NCBI GenBank assembly: GCA_003151155.1
Contig: PLWX01000053.1
Coordinates: 1-45,529 of the forward strand
Origin: Acidobacteriaceae bacterium
GTDB taxonomy: Bacteria; Acidobacteriota; Terriglobia; Terriglobales; Acidobacteriaceae
DNA length: 45,529 bases
Direction: 5' to 3'
The position numbers and the translations under genes are program-made. The notes below the pieces were generated by a model. The model did not search any database, had not been told where the DNA came from, and worked only from the letters and a program-made list of their open reading frames with translations. Below, piece after piece: positions 18,601 to 26,060 of this stretch (position 1 is its first letter; each line of letters begins with the position of its first letter).

Positions 18601-19099
18601 AAAGCAGGGCGAGATTCGTGAAGTTGCGGCCGTTCAGCGGGAGCTCGGTGATCTGCTTCCCCTGGATGGTAGCGCCAACGGCGGCGTTCGAGGTATCGAG
18701 CAGAGGCGCCGCATCCGTAACGTTAACGTTGGAGGAGACCTGTCCGGGCTGCAAGTGGAAGGTCAGCGTTTGGACCTGCAGTACGTTGAGGGTGAAGTCC
18801 TGCGTGGCCTTCGAGAATCCCTGCGCGGCCACGGTGGCGCTGTAGTTTCCGCGAGGCACAACCGGGAGTGTGAACTCGCCGTTGGTGCCGGTGGTGGCGG
18901 ATAAATGCGCACCGGTATCGGCGTTAGTAATGGTGATGGTGGCGCCAACCAGGACCGCCCCTGAGGAATCGGAGACGCTCCCGACCACGCGTCCCGAGTC
19001 AGACTGACCGAACAGGGAGAGGGGAATGAGGCAAGTGAGTAGCGCCATGAGAATCGTTCGACCCAACCCGCTTCGGGTGCTTCTTCCGATGTATCGCAT
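15695..19099 (-). CDS. Oar-like TonB-dependent receptor with CarboxypepD_reg-like domain
   Basis: Read from the ATG at 19099 (GAGGAG upstream), the product has 1134 residues; the longer frame to 19237 has no signal-like start. It begins with a signal peptide (ILMALLTCLIPLSLFGQ), then a carboxypeptidase-regulatory-like beta-sandwich (GRVVGSVSDSSGAVLVGATITI ... GEFTLPVVPRGNYSATVAA). A plug domain follows (ITELPLNGRNFTNLALLSPGV, VNGLRPQANNFILDGIDNNE), then a long outer-membrane barrel ending in aromatic-rich strands. This is the typical Acidobacteriota receptor for uptake of oligosaccharides or other large solutes; there is no SusD partner. Its position between GH127 and GH13 makes a carbohydrate ligand likely. 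A terminator follows at 15611. Confidence 0.92.
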   Translation of the reverse strand: MRYIGRSTRSGLGRTILMALLTCLIPLSLFGQSDSGRVVGSVSDSSGAVLVGATITITNADTGAHLSATTGTNGEFTLPVVPRGNYSATVAAQGFSKATQDFTLNVLQVQTLTFHLQPGQVSSNVNVTDAAPLLDTSNAAVGATIQGKQITELPLNGRNFTNLALLSPGVTRGQYGDNASGIGGNTETYRNKDSGGAALSVNGLRPQANNFILDGIDNNEGLVNTILIFPPVDATQEFKVNTSVAPAEFGRAGGAIIVSSIKQGTNQFHGSGFEYYRSGGLDSNPNYRFQGAPETPNPPFKRHQFGGSVGGPVLKNKLFMFGDYQGWRENTPINAFTMTVPTADMRTGNFSELLNPAFTGGKYTTVYPVCAGSPLAGTISPGQIFDPMTCQPFSGNIIPADRMNQAALNYLNAFPMPTFTDRATNNYLVSNQQQTLKDNTFDIRMDYIAGSHDNLFARFSYDNSTSFKTNSFDFLPGLGGGDYTRARSWALGETHTFTPNIVNELRIGYTRINYAYIPAAYGVNVCDQLGIVNCNHNGDPLYSGGALIGGTGGEISYTGDYGTYTVPQNTYEISDALTRVKGNHSFKFGATLIRRQISYFTAVAPKGFFFIAPNGGDFTGYEPSELLVGGVDNYSVGYQNGFYGEINQEDGFFAQDDWRITRRLTLNLGIRYDLLTWPYEMHNRMSSFDVNTGTVLLAGQNGVPKSIVNQEYNNFAPRVGLAYDLFGNGKTVLRGGYGIFYFIDNGGIGYQLDYQVPFQATKYEYAFQGNCITLSGQSATTFAPYTCPINTNSNAVSSPLPSPGYVNFDAQNPPAGLSMNGVNQDNHHSRVQEWNFQLSQQLGEKNVLNVAYVGSHSGNLATYYPYNNYQIGTGTKPLPNFGGITYIDYNGYGNYNGLQVHAEHREKNLMVTGSYTWSHTLDNSPGAFTGAAFQAFYEPGFNYGNSNQDQRHIFSSSILYEIPFGRGRRFGADISRPLELALGGWQVNVITQLQTGTPMDLSTSLANPTNRPDLVGSISYPKSISGYWFNPAVFSADIPTITGFDGKPVYARVGTLGRNQIFGPGYRDVDLSVQKNLHFTERFTLELHADAFNVMNTPQFTNPDGNFNDSNFGKVTGVRQYTNREIQLAARFVF

Positions 19100-19470
19100 A
19101 CAATTGCATCTCCTCGGAAAATGTGGCAAAGATTGGCAAGCGAGCCAAACGCGTGCTCTAAAGTGGAGTGTGGTCACTCTCTGTTTCGATCCTTCGCAAC
19201 TTTGCAATCGCGAATTTTTTAGATGCACGCGACTCAAAAAATTCTCTACCGATGGCGAGCGTAAATCGCTAGTCGGCTCTATGTCCTCATCGGCATTGAC
19301 CGATTTGTATACTTCGTTTGCACCTGAACTCCTCTGATTACGCGGCTTTACTCGCTGGTCTGGGTTACGCGGTTCAGAGACAATTCTTTACTCAGGAACG
19401 GGAAAGTCCCACGCTAGTCCCCCGGTGCGGCATCGGGGCACTTGCATTTTCCCGCGTAGATATTGACGAT
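19100..19470 (-). promoter_or_regulatory. Leader/intergenic region of the TonB receptor, with AT inverted repeat
   Basis: 370 bases without a gene between the GH127 stop and the receptor start. It contains a perfect nine-base inverted repeat, GAATTTTTT (19212-19220) and AAAAAATTC (19236-19244), with a 15-base centre. Such a site could be an operator or a weak transcription stop between GH127 and the receptor. The length of the gap suggests that the receptor has its own promoter here, but I cannot point to convincing -35/-10 boxes. Confidence 0.4.
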
Positions 19471-21483
19471 TCAGGCCGATGCTCCGCCCTTGGCTGGAAA
19501 CGTAACTCGGCGCAGAACCGGGGCGTTTCCGAAAGGCACAAGCGTGATCTCCGATTTTTCCCCAGTTGGCGAGCCCGTGTCGCGGGTGCGGAGTTCGATC
19601 ATTGGAGTATCAAAAGGGTGCAGCGGGTCGGCGGAACCGGACGACCGCTCGACGACAAACTGAGCGGCAGACACGGCTAGCACCTCGGCGCTCCCGGCTT
19701 CCGATAGCGGTTCGTAATACGAGTCGTGAAGGTCGGTGCCCGCATATCTTTTGACTACCGATTCCTTCGAAGGGATCGCCGCGGCGAAGAGGATCGCGCC
19801 ATAGCGCAATGCGATCTCGCCGTTTGTGGCGGCGATCGGCTCGACCTGCGGAGTGAACTCAATGTGAACGGTGTCACCAGCGTGCCAGGTTTTGCGGACG
19901 ACCCAATACTCGCCATCCCGTTCGACCTTGGCGCCTGCGCACTGCACGCGCGTTTGCCTCGACCAAAGCGGATTGCGAAGTCGCAGAGGAAACTCCAGCG
20001 GACGCTCCGGGTGTACGGCGATTTCGACGCTGGTCTCGAATGGATACTGAGTACGCTCTTCGATGCGAACTCTCGTTCCGGCCACACGTGTGTCCACCAT
20101 GCACGGGCCATAGAGCATCGCGGCGAGGCCGTGAGCATCGCGCATCCACATCCCGCGGACAAAGAGCGCGGCGACCTGGCTCGCGTTCGGATTGCAGCAA
20201 ACCGCGACATCGATGTGAGCCGGAGAGAATTTGTTCCGCTTCTCCGGTTTTTTTCCGTCGACCGAGCGGCCGTCGCAGCGGTATCGGTTGTCGGAAGTGA
20301 GATAGGAGATGGCAGTGCCGTCGGCGAGACGGGAGCCCTGCGCAGCGTTGAACCAGATCCACTCCGCGCGATCGCCAAAGACTGAATTCCCGGTCTTCTG
20401 GAGCGCCGATTCGAAGGTGAGCTGCAGTTCCTTGGTGGCGCAATACTCGTATTCCGTCTTCGATGGGTCGGGAGAAAGGTCCTTGATCCATTCCTGGCTT
20501 ACGCCCGAACCGGAGGGCTCAGTATAGCGGGCGATCTTCACAAAAGCGTTTTGCGCTGCCTCGCGAATGTCGTCACGGCCGGTTGTGGCTGCCAGCCAGA
20601 TCGGCACGCGCACGTTCTCGTAGGTGTGAACACCGTGATCGACAAATCCCTTTTGCAGGTCGAGTAAGGATGGGAGAGTCGCATCCCACTTGCTCTCGTT
20701 CTCGCTCCACTGCTCGTAGAACCAGAGCGCGAATTCCGGGTATTTCGGATCTCCGGTGAGATCGTGCATGCGCTCGAGAACCTCCACGAACATGAGGTCA
20801 TGGCTCTCGCCCACGGGCAACGAGTGTTTTCCGGAGCGATAGGTCTGGATGGTGAGATCGACAGCGCGGCGAATCGCATGCAAAGCGTCGTCGTTGTGCG
20901 TCAGTTCGGCGTAGGCAATCAATCCGCGCAGGAGGCACGTCTGCGTCCAGAGCTCACCCTGGTGAGCGTAGCGCAGGTCCGGCGCGAACACACCGAGATA
21001 GCCGTCGGCATCCTGCGAGGCAAGGACGTGTTTCACGTAACGATCGGCTTCCTGCATCGACGCAGGATCCTCGCTCAGATAGGCCATCATAATGTGGCCG
21101 GCGCGCCAGTTCCCTTCCGTTTCGCCGTTCCACCAGTTCACGCCCATCTCGTTCTGGTTGTTTTGCGTCTGCGAGCTATTTCGACCGCTCACGAAGATAT
21201 CCGAACTCGCTTCGTGAGATAGCTTGTCGAGACAACCGGCAAAACCAAGCTGAAGATCACGGAGCATCTGCGCCTTAATCCAGCCCGCCGGCTTCACGTC
21301 GCCGGTGCGCAGCCACTGGAAGGCCGGAGTTTTGCTGGACGCCATTTCACCCTTTGGATTCGCCGACCCGCGCGAGGAACTTTCGTTGGACTCCATTGCG
21401 ATCGCAGATCCCTGGAAAACGGAAGGCGTAAAAGACACCGCGCAGCCGCTCAAAATAACTTTCAACACATCTCTTCGGTTCAT
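19471..21483 (-). CDS. Exported GH127 glycosidase (beta-L-arabinofuranosidase family)
   Basis: Start at the ATG at 21483 gives 670 residues and an N-terminal Tat-like signal (MNRRDVLKVILSGCAVSF). The body is a GH127 (former DUF1680) six-hairpin enzyme. The zinc-cysteine active site is visible as E-Y-C (Glu346, Cys348) and the CC pair (Cys429-Cys430) in DVAVCCNPNASQ, matching the Cys-nucleophile site known from bifidobacterial HypBA1. GH127 members release beta-L-arabinofuranose, and one characterised branch acts on aceric acid of rhamnogalacturonan II. The exact sugar cannot be read from sequence. The gene follows the MFS gene by 40 bases and belongs to the same operon. An upstream GTG (21516) has no signal-like start. 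Confidence 0.88.
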   Translation of the reverse strand: MNRRDVLKVILSGCAVSFTPSVFQGSAIAMESNESSSRGSANPKGEMASSKTPAFQWLRTGDVKPAGWIKAQMLRDLQLGFAGCLDKLSHEASSDIFVSGRNSSQTQNNQNEMGVNWWNGETEGNWRAGHIMMAYLSEDPASMQEADRYVKHVLASQDADGYLGVFAPDLRYAHQGELWTQTCLLRGLIAYAELTHNDDALHAIRRAVDLTIQTYRSGKHSLPVGESHDLMFVEVLERMHDLTGDPKYPEFALWFYEQWSENESKWDATLPSLLDLQKGFVDHGVHTYENVRVPIWLAATTGRDDIREAAQNAFVKIARYTEPSGSGVSQEWIKDLSPDPSKTEYEYCATKELQLTFESALQKTGNSVFGDRAEWIWFNAAQGSRLADGTAISYLTSDNRYRCDGRSVDGKKPEKRNKFSPAHIDVAVCCNPNASQVAALFVRGMWMRDAHGLAAMLYGPCMVDTRVAGTRVRIEERTQYPFETSVEIAVHPERPLEFPLRLRNPLWSRQTRVQCAGAKVERDGEYWVVRKTWHAGDTVHIEFTPQVEPIAATNGEIALRYGAILFAAAIPSKESVVKRYAGTDLHDSYYEPLSEAGSAEVLAVSAAQFVVERSSGSADPLHPFDTPMIELRTRDTGSPTGEKSEITLVPFGNAPVLRRVTFPAKGGASA

Positions 21484-21523
21484 AAAACCTGGGCCACCCA
21501 CTGGCGTCGTAAACACGACCGGA

Positions 21524-22900
21524 TTACATCTTCAAACACATGTCTTCGAGCGATACATTTTTCGTTTCCGGATAGATGAACCATACGACAAAGAACTGCA
21601 CCGCCATCATGACGGAAAAGAACACGAACGGCGATGCGCTGGAATGCGCGGCCACCGCCGGAAAAATAGCCGAGATGATGGCATTCATCATCCAGTGCGT
21701 CAGGCTTCCCAGGCTCTGTCCTTTCGAGCGGATGGCATTTGGGAACACCTCGCTAATGTAAACCCATATCACGGCGCCGAGGGAGAACGAAAAGGACGCG
21801 CAGTAGGCGATCAATAGCCATATCAGCAACTCGCGGTGTGTATTAGTACGGAAAATAGCGGCAATGCCAGCCAAGGTCACAGCCATCCCGACGGAACCGG
21901 TCAGCAGGAGCACACGTCGGCCCAGCTTGTCGATGGTGAACATGGCCAGGGTCGTGAATACGAGGTTGGTAGTGCCAATGATGACGGTCTGCACGCCGCC
22001 GGAAGCTGTGCTTGCCCCGGCGGCGGCGAAGATATCGTTGAGGTAGTACAGGACGGCGTTGATTCCGGAAAGCTGCGAAAACGCGGCGATCGTCATGGCG
22101 AGGAATATGGGCAAGCGGTGATCGCGCGAGAAAAGCCTCGTCCCGGAAAGCCGTTCTTCGGCCTCTACCGACTGTGCGATGCGCTCAATTTCGGCCACCG
22201 GATCCGGCGCGCCGATGCGGAGCAGGACGGCGCGCGCTTCTTCCATGCGCTGCTTCTTCACCAGCCAGCGCGGGCTGCGTGGAATCGCGAACAGGAGAAG
22301 CAGGAACAGGGCGGAAGGGATCGCCGGAACCGCGAGTTGCCAGCGCCACTCCGCGCTCCCGAGATTCCGGAGCGCGACGAGATAATTCGACAGATACGCG
22401 AGGAGAATGCCGACGACGATGTTGAACTGGAAGAAGCCGACCATCCTTCCGCGGAGCCGCGCAGGCGAGATCTCGGCGATATACATGGGGCCCAGCACGG
22501 AGGACCCTCCGATTCCCAGACCGCCAAAAATGCGTGCCGCCAGCAGGACAGGCCAACTCCACGCTAGGGCACAGCCTATCGCGGAGAGCAAATAGAGAAC
22601 TGCCATAATGCGAAGGCTGTCACGACGTCCGAGTCGTTCGCCAGCATAACCAGCCAGCAGCGCGCCGATGATGGTCCCCAACAACGCGCTGGAAACGGTG
22701 ATGCCCAAGGTGGCCGGCGTGAGTGTGAACACTCGCGAGATGGAGTGGGTAGTGCCGGCGATGACGGCGGTATCAAAACCGAAGAGTAGGCCGCCCAACG
22801 CCGCCACCAGGGTGCTGCACACCAGAACACCGGTGACCTTCACCGCGGCGGGCGAAGCCAGCGAATTCGACGGTGCGGGAGCGGGTACCGCAGCTTGCAT
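21524..22900 (-). CDS. MFS sugar-porter transporter
   Basis: From the ATG at 22900 (458 residues) the protein shows 12 membrane segments and sugar-porter signatures. These are GFDTAVIAG after helix 1, the cytoplasmic loop GERLGRRDSLR, YIAEISPARLRGRMVGFFQ between helices 4 and 5, PRSPRWLVKKQRMEEARAVL, QLSGINAVLYY in helix 7, a second DKLGRRVLLL loop, YISEVFPNAIRSKGQ and the closing YPETKNVSLEDM. These define the xylose/arabinose/glucose proton-symporter family. The longer frame to 23269 lies antisense to the esterase gene and is rejected. It would bring a monosaccharide released by GH127, or a similar sugar, through the inner membrane. Spacing to the esterase stop is about 115 bases. Confidence 0.88.
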   Translation of the reverse strand: MQAAVPAPAPSNSLASPAAVKVTGVLVCSTLVAALGGLLFGFDTAVIAGTTHSISRVFTLTPATLGITVSSALLGTIIGALLAGYAGERLGRRDSLRIMAVLYLLSAIGCALAWSWPVLLAARIFGGLGIGGSSVLGPMYIAEISPARLRGRMVGFFQFNIVVGILLAYLSNYLVALRNLGSAEWRWQLAVPAIPSALFLLLLFAIPRSPRWLVKKQRMEEARAVLLRIGAPDPVAEIERIAQSVEAEERLSGTRLFSRDHRLPIFLAMTIAAFSQLSGINAVLYYLNDIFAAAGASTASGGVQTVIIGTTNLVFTTLAMFTIDKLGRRVLLLTGSVGMAVTLAGIAAIFRTNTHRELLIWLLIAYCASFSFSLGAVIWVYISEVFPNAIRSKGQSLGSLTHWMMNAIISAIFPAVAAHSSASPFVFFSVMMAVQFFVVWFIYPETKNVSLEDMCLKM

Positions 22901-23015
22901 GGGATGAATACCTCGAGGCACGACGAAACAGGCCCCAGTCAAGGTAACCGGGCGGGGTTCGGGTGTCCTCGCCCGCATTGATTCTTTGTTGTATCCGGTT
23001 TGCAGCGACACACCG

Positions 23016-23837
23016 CTAACGGCCAGAAAGAAGGCCCTCAAAGAACAGAAGCGAATCGGCGAGATGGGTCCGCCAGTAGGACCACTCGTGCGCTCCCGTA
23101 AATTCGACGTACTGATGGTGGACCTGTCGTTGCAGGAGGGCGTAATGGAAGCGGCGGTTTCCCTCGAGCAGAGGATCTGCGATCCCGCAGTCAAAGCGGA
23201 TAGCAGGCAGGTGCTTCCGGTTCTTCTCGATCCAGTAAAGAATCTCGTCTTGTCGGTCCGCGATTTCACCGATCGGAAATGGATCGAAGACGAACGACGC
23301 CATTTCGGCGATATCTGTTATCGCTGAATGAGCGGAGATTCCCTGAAACATCGTGGCGTGTTTGGCGCCAAGGCGAAGCGCACCATAGCCGCCCATTGAG
23401 AGTCCCGCGATAAAAATACTGGAGTTTTCGTCGATGAACGGAAACGAACGGCGAAGCGCGCCGATCACGTCGGTCGTGATCCACGTCTCGAAATCGTGGC
23501 CGGAATGCGCGAGATAGCCACTGCCGTCCTGAAACAGGCCATCGGAAGAAGAGGCGAGCAGCATAGGACGAATCCGGCCCGCCGCAAGAAGTTGCGACGA
23601 AGTGCGATGCGCTGCGCCCTTGAGGAACCACGCCCAGTGGCTCCCATACACCCCATGCAGCAGCAGCACGATAGGAGCGGAGGCCGAGGCTGTCAATGCC
23701 GGCGGGACATGGACGGTAATATCGCCGCGAGCCTTTAACGATGGGCTGTAGACGGTGAGGAAACGCAGCCCCTCGAACTCAAGATCCGGTTCTGAAATCT
23801 CGATGGTGCGAATCGGGTCATCCTCAACGCGGGGCAT
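23016..23837 (-). CDS. Esterase-D-type alpha/beta hydrolase (cytoplasmic)
   Basis: A 273-residue protein of the putative esterase family (PF00756-like). The nucleophile elbow is GLSMGG (Ser147), the oxyanion region LLLHGVYGSHWAWF, and the acid and base probably lie in FDCGIADPLL and GAHEWSYWR. It lacks a signal peptide, unlike the esterase at 44493. Its start overlaps the end of the alcohol dehydrogenase gene by 14 bases, so the two are translationally linked. The family includes acetyl/feruloyl esterases and S-formylglutathione hydrolase (FrmB). Next to a class III-like dehydrogenase, the second option becomes attractive but is not proven. Deacetylation of an imported sugar is the other reasonable role. 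Confidence 0.85.
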   Translation of the reverse strand: MPRVEDDPIRTIEISEPDLEFEGLRFLTVYSPSLKARGDITVHVPPALTASASAPIVLLLHGVYGSHWAWFLKGAAHRTSSQLLAAGRIRPMLLASSSDGLFQDGSGYLAHSGHDFETWITTDVIGALRRSFPFIDENSSIFIAGLSMGGYGALRLGAKHATMFQGISAHSAITDIAEMASFVFDPFPIGEIADRQDEILYWIEKNRKHLPAIRFDCGIADPLLEGNRRFHYALLQRQVHHQYVEFTGAHEWSYWRTHLADSLLFFEGLLSGR

Positions 23838-24909
23838 TGGGTATCAGCACTCCTTTCGCGTTGATGCCTTGCTTCATGTGTTCGAATGCGAGCGCCAGAT
23901 CTTCGAGCGGATAGATGCGGGTCACCATTTCATCGAGCTTGATTCTCTTCTGCTGGTAGAGGGAAAGCAGCACCGGAAAATCGACGAACGGCCGGCACTG
24001 TCCGTAGAGCGGATTGATATAGCGCTTGTCCCATTCGAACAATTGCATATCGACCGGAACGACCTGCTCAACGCCGCTGACGGCAACCGCAGTGCCGCCG
24101 TTGCGCACCATGACGAGCGGCGCAGAGCCGAGTTCGGGCACGGCCGTGCATTCGAAGGCGTAGTCGGCGCCACGTCCGGTGAGTGCCCTAACTTCGCGCG
24201 CAGCTTTCTTCAGCCCGACATCCTCTCGAGTGGCTCGAATCGTGTGCGTCGCCCCGAAATTGCGAGCCAGTTCGAGGCGATTCGGATTGATGTCCACTGC
24301 AATGATCATGCGAGCACAGGCGTGCACCGCGCCCTGGATTACGCTTAGCCCTACGCCACCTGTGCCCAGGACCGCGACAGAGCTTCCCTTTTGCACCTTG
24401 GCTGCGTTGACCACGGAACCGAATCCGGTCATCACGCCGCATCCGAGAATCGCCGCCGATGGAAACGGGATCTCTACATCGACGGGCACCACGGCTTGCC
24501 AAGGCACCAGGGCGTGGGTGGCCATCGTCCCAAGATTGAAGGATGCATTCAACGGCTGGTCGCCGCAGCGAAATCGCGCGTCCGGGACGGTAGGCTTCTC
24601 TTCGCAGATGTTCTCCGCACCGTTACGACATTGAAAGCAGTTGCCGCAGGGGATGGCCCAGTTCAGAAGGACGCGGTCGCCGGGGCGCACGTGGGTGACA
24701 CCTTCGCCACACTGCCGCACGACGCCAGCGCCCTCGTGGCCCATGATCAGGCGGCGATTCCACGACATGGAATCGAAGTCCGTGTGGCAAACGCCACTGG
24801 CACGGATCTCCACCAGTACCTCGCCGCGTTGCGGGTCGGCCACCTCGACTTCATCTAGACGAAATTCACCGCGGCCATTGGTAACGATCGCTTTTGCCAG
24901 CGTACTCAT
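23824..24909 (-). CDS. Zinc alcohol dehydrogenase, class III/formaldehyde-dehydrogenase-like
   Basis: A 361-residue medium-chain dehydrogenase. Catalytic zinc ligands are Cys41 (GVCHTD), His58 (GHEGAG) and Cys157 (ILGCGVMTGFGS). The structural zinc lobe Cys88/91/94/102 (CGNCFQCRNGAENIC) is complete. The NAD site is GTGGVGLSVIQGA with acidic IIAVDIN. The GVGLS-IQGA-A--IIAVDIN run and the PLEDLALAFEHMKQG tail are typical of the branch that holds class III (S-hydroxymethyl-thiol) and mycothiol-linked formaldehyde dehydrogenases. It follows the ferredoxin reductase by 31 bases with GAGGAG before the ATG. In this operon it could oxidise formaldehyde or another alcohol/aldehyde made by the di-iron protein; the substrate is inferred. 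Confidence 0.85.
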   Translation of the reverse strand: MSTLAKAIVTNGRGEFRLDEVEVADPQRGEVLVEIRASGVCHTDFDSMSWNRRLIMGHEGAGVVRQCGEGVTHVRPGDRVLLNWAIPCGNCFQCRNGAENICEEKPTVPDARFRCGDQPLNASFNLGTMATHALVPWQAVVPVDVEIPFPSAAILGCGVMTGFGSVVNAAKVQKGSSVAVLGTGGVGLSVIQGAVHACARMIIAVDINPNRLELARNFGATHTIRATREDVGLKKAAREVRALTGRGADYAFECTAVPELGSAPLVMVRNGGTAVAVSGVEQVVPVDMQLFEWDKRYINPLYGQCRPFVDFPVLLSLYQQKRIKLDEMVTRIYPLEDLALAFEHMKQGINAKGVLIPNAPR

Positions 24910-24940
24910 AGCTCCTCTTTCGAACTACCTGTGATTCGAA

Positions 24941-26026
24941 TCAGGCGTCCAGCACGACCGAGCCGTCGGGGCGACAACTGCAAGGCAAGCAAAATCCCGG
25001 GTCAGGGCGTGCGCCGGTGGGGTGCAGGTACTGTACTTTGCCTTCCAATAGCCGCGTCATGCAGGTGCCGCAGTCGCCGTACTGACAGCCGGAACTGATC
25101 TCTACGCCGTTGCTCTCCGCCAACTGCAGCAAGGTCGGCGTCTCGCCCGTCCATGGCACATTCACGCCGGAGCGCGCGAAGGTCACCGTAGTTCCGGCGG
25201 CTTGCTGGAAGGCGTTCATGGCAGATTCGTCAGACGAGATTAACTGCCGGAGCGCCACACTGGACGGTCCGAAGGTTTCGGTGCGAATTCTCTCCGCACG
25301 CACACCGTGCGCGAGGAGATCGTCGGAGATCGCCTTCATCATGCCGGAAGGACCGCAGAGGAAATACTCCGAGTCGCCCGCAGGCAGTTCCGCGCGTATT
25401 CCCAGCACGTCGATCCGTCCCACCGCGTGATAGTCGAAATGCTCTCGGTCGCCAGGCCGAATCTGTTCGTAGAAGACCTTCATGCGCAACCCGGAGAATC
25501 GTTCCGCGATTTCATGCAAGCGAGTCTTGAAAACGTGATCGCCGGAATGGCGCAGAGCGAAGAAAAAGTACACCGGACGGTGGGCACCTGCGCGAGCAAG
25601 GGCCTCCAGCATACTCATCATCGGGGTGACACCAATGCCACCTGCCACCATCACGATGGGATGCTGCTGCGCAGTGTCGAGCCAGAAGGTGCCGGAAGGC
25701 GGCTTCGCTTCGACGACGGCTCCGGAAACAATGGCCTCGTGAAAGAAACTCGAACTTAGGCCGGCGGGCGTCCCGGGCCTGTCCGGCGGAGGCAGCTCTT
25801 TCTTAATCGTCAGGCGATAGAATGGATCGCCATAGTTCGAAATTGTGTAACAACGAAAGAGGGGCGTTGCCCTTCCTGGAATCGAAAGCCGAAGCGGCAG
25901 GTGCTGGCCGGGCCGGAATTCTTCCAGGGGAAGGCCGTCACCAGGCACGAGATGAAAGGACTTGGCAGATTCACTCTCTGCAATAACGGATTCGACAATG
26001 AACCGGCGGTAGGGCCGTTCCGACAA
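24941..26026 (-). CDS. FAD/NAD(P)H oxidoreductase with C-terminal [2Fe-2S] ferredoxin domain
   Basis: A 361-residue electron-transfer protein with three parts in order. A flavin domain (residues 1-115) has the flavin motif R-C-YTIS at 58-63. A pyridine-nucleotide domain (120-240) has AGGIGVTPMMSML at 128 and FLCGPSGMM at 222. A plant-type ferredoxin domain (275-361) has ligands Cys314, Cys319, Cys322 and one of Cys346/349. This order is found in reductases of two-component oxygenases and in hybrid-cluster-protein reductases. The start appears to be TTG at 26026, preceded by GGGAGAG. It lies 34 bases after the di-iron gene, so electron donation to that protein is the likely task. A free-standing oxygenase ferredoxin is not needed because the cluster domain is built in. 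Confidence 0.88.
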   Translation of the reverse strand: MSERPYRRFIVESVIAESESAKSFHLVPGDGLPLEEFRPGQHLPLRLSIPGRATPLFRCYTISNYGDPFYRLTIKKELPPPDRPGTPAGLSSSFFHEAIVSGAVVEAKPPSGTFWLDTAQQHPIVMVAGGIGVTPMMSMLEALARAGAHRPVYFFFALRHSGDHVFKTRLHEIAERFSGLRMKVFYEQIRPGDREHFDYHAVGRIDVLGIRAELPAGDSEYFLCGPSGMMKAISDDLLAHGVRAERIRTETFGPSSVALRQLISSDESAMNAFQQAAGTTVTFARSGVNVPWTGETPTLLQLAESNGVEISSGCQYGDCGTCMTRLLEGKVQYLHPTGARPDPGFCLPCSCRPDGSVVLDA

Positions 26027-26060
26027 AACTGTGATCTCTCCCGAATGCGCGGCACCCGCG

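Noticed and set aside
22901-23269. N-terminal extension of the MFS transporter
   Set aside because: It covers the end of the esterase gene antisense and has no membrane or signal features; the start at 22900 gives a normal sugar porter.
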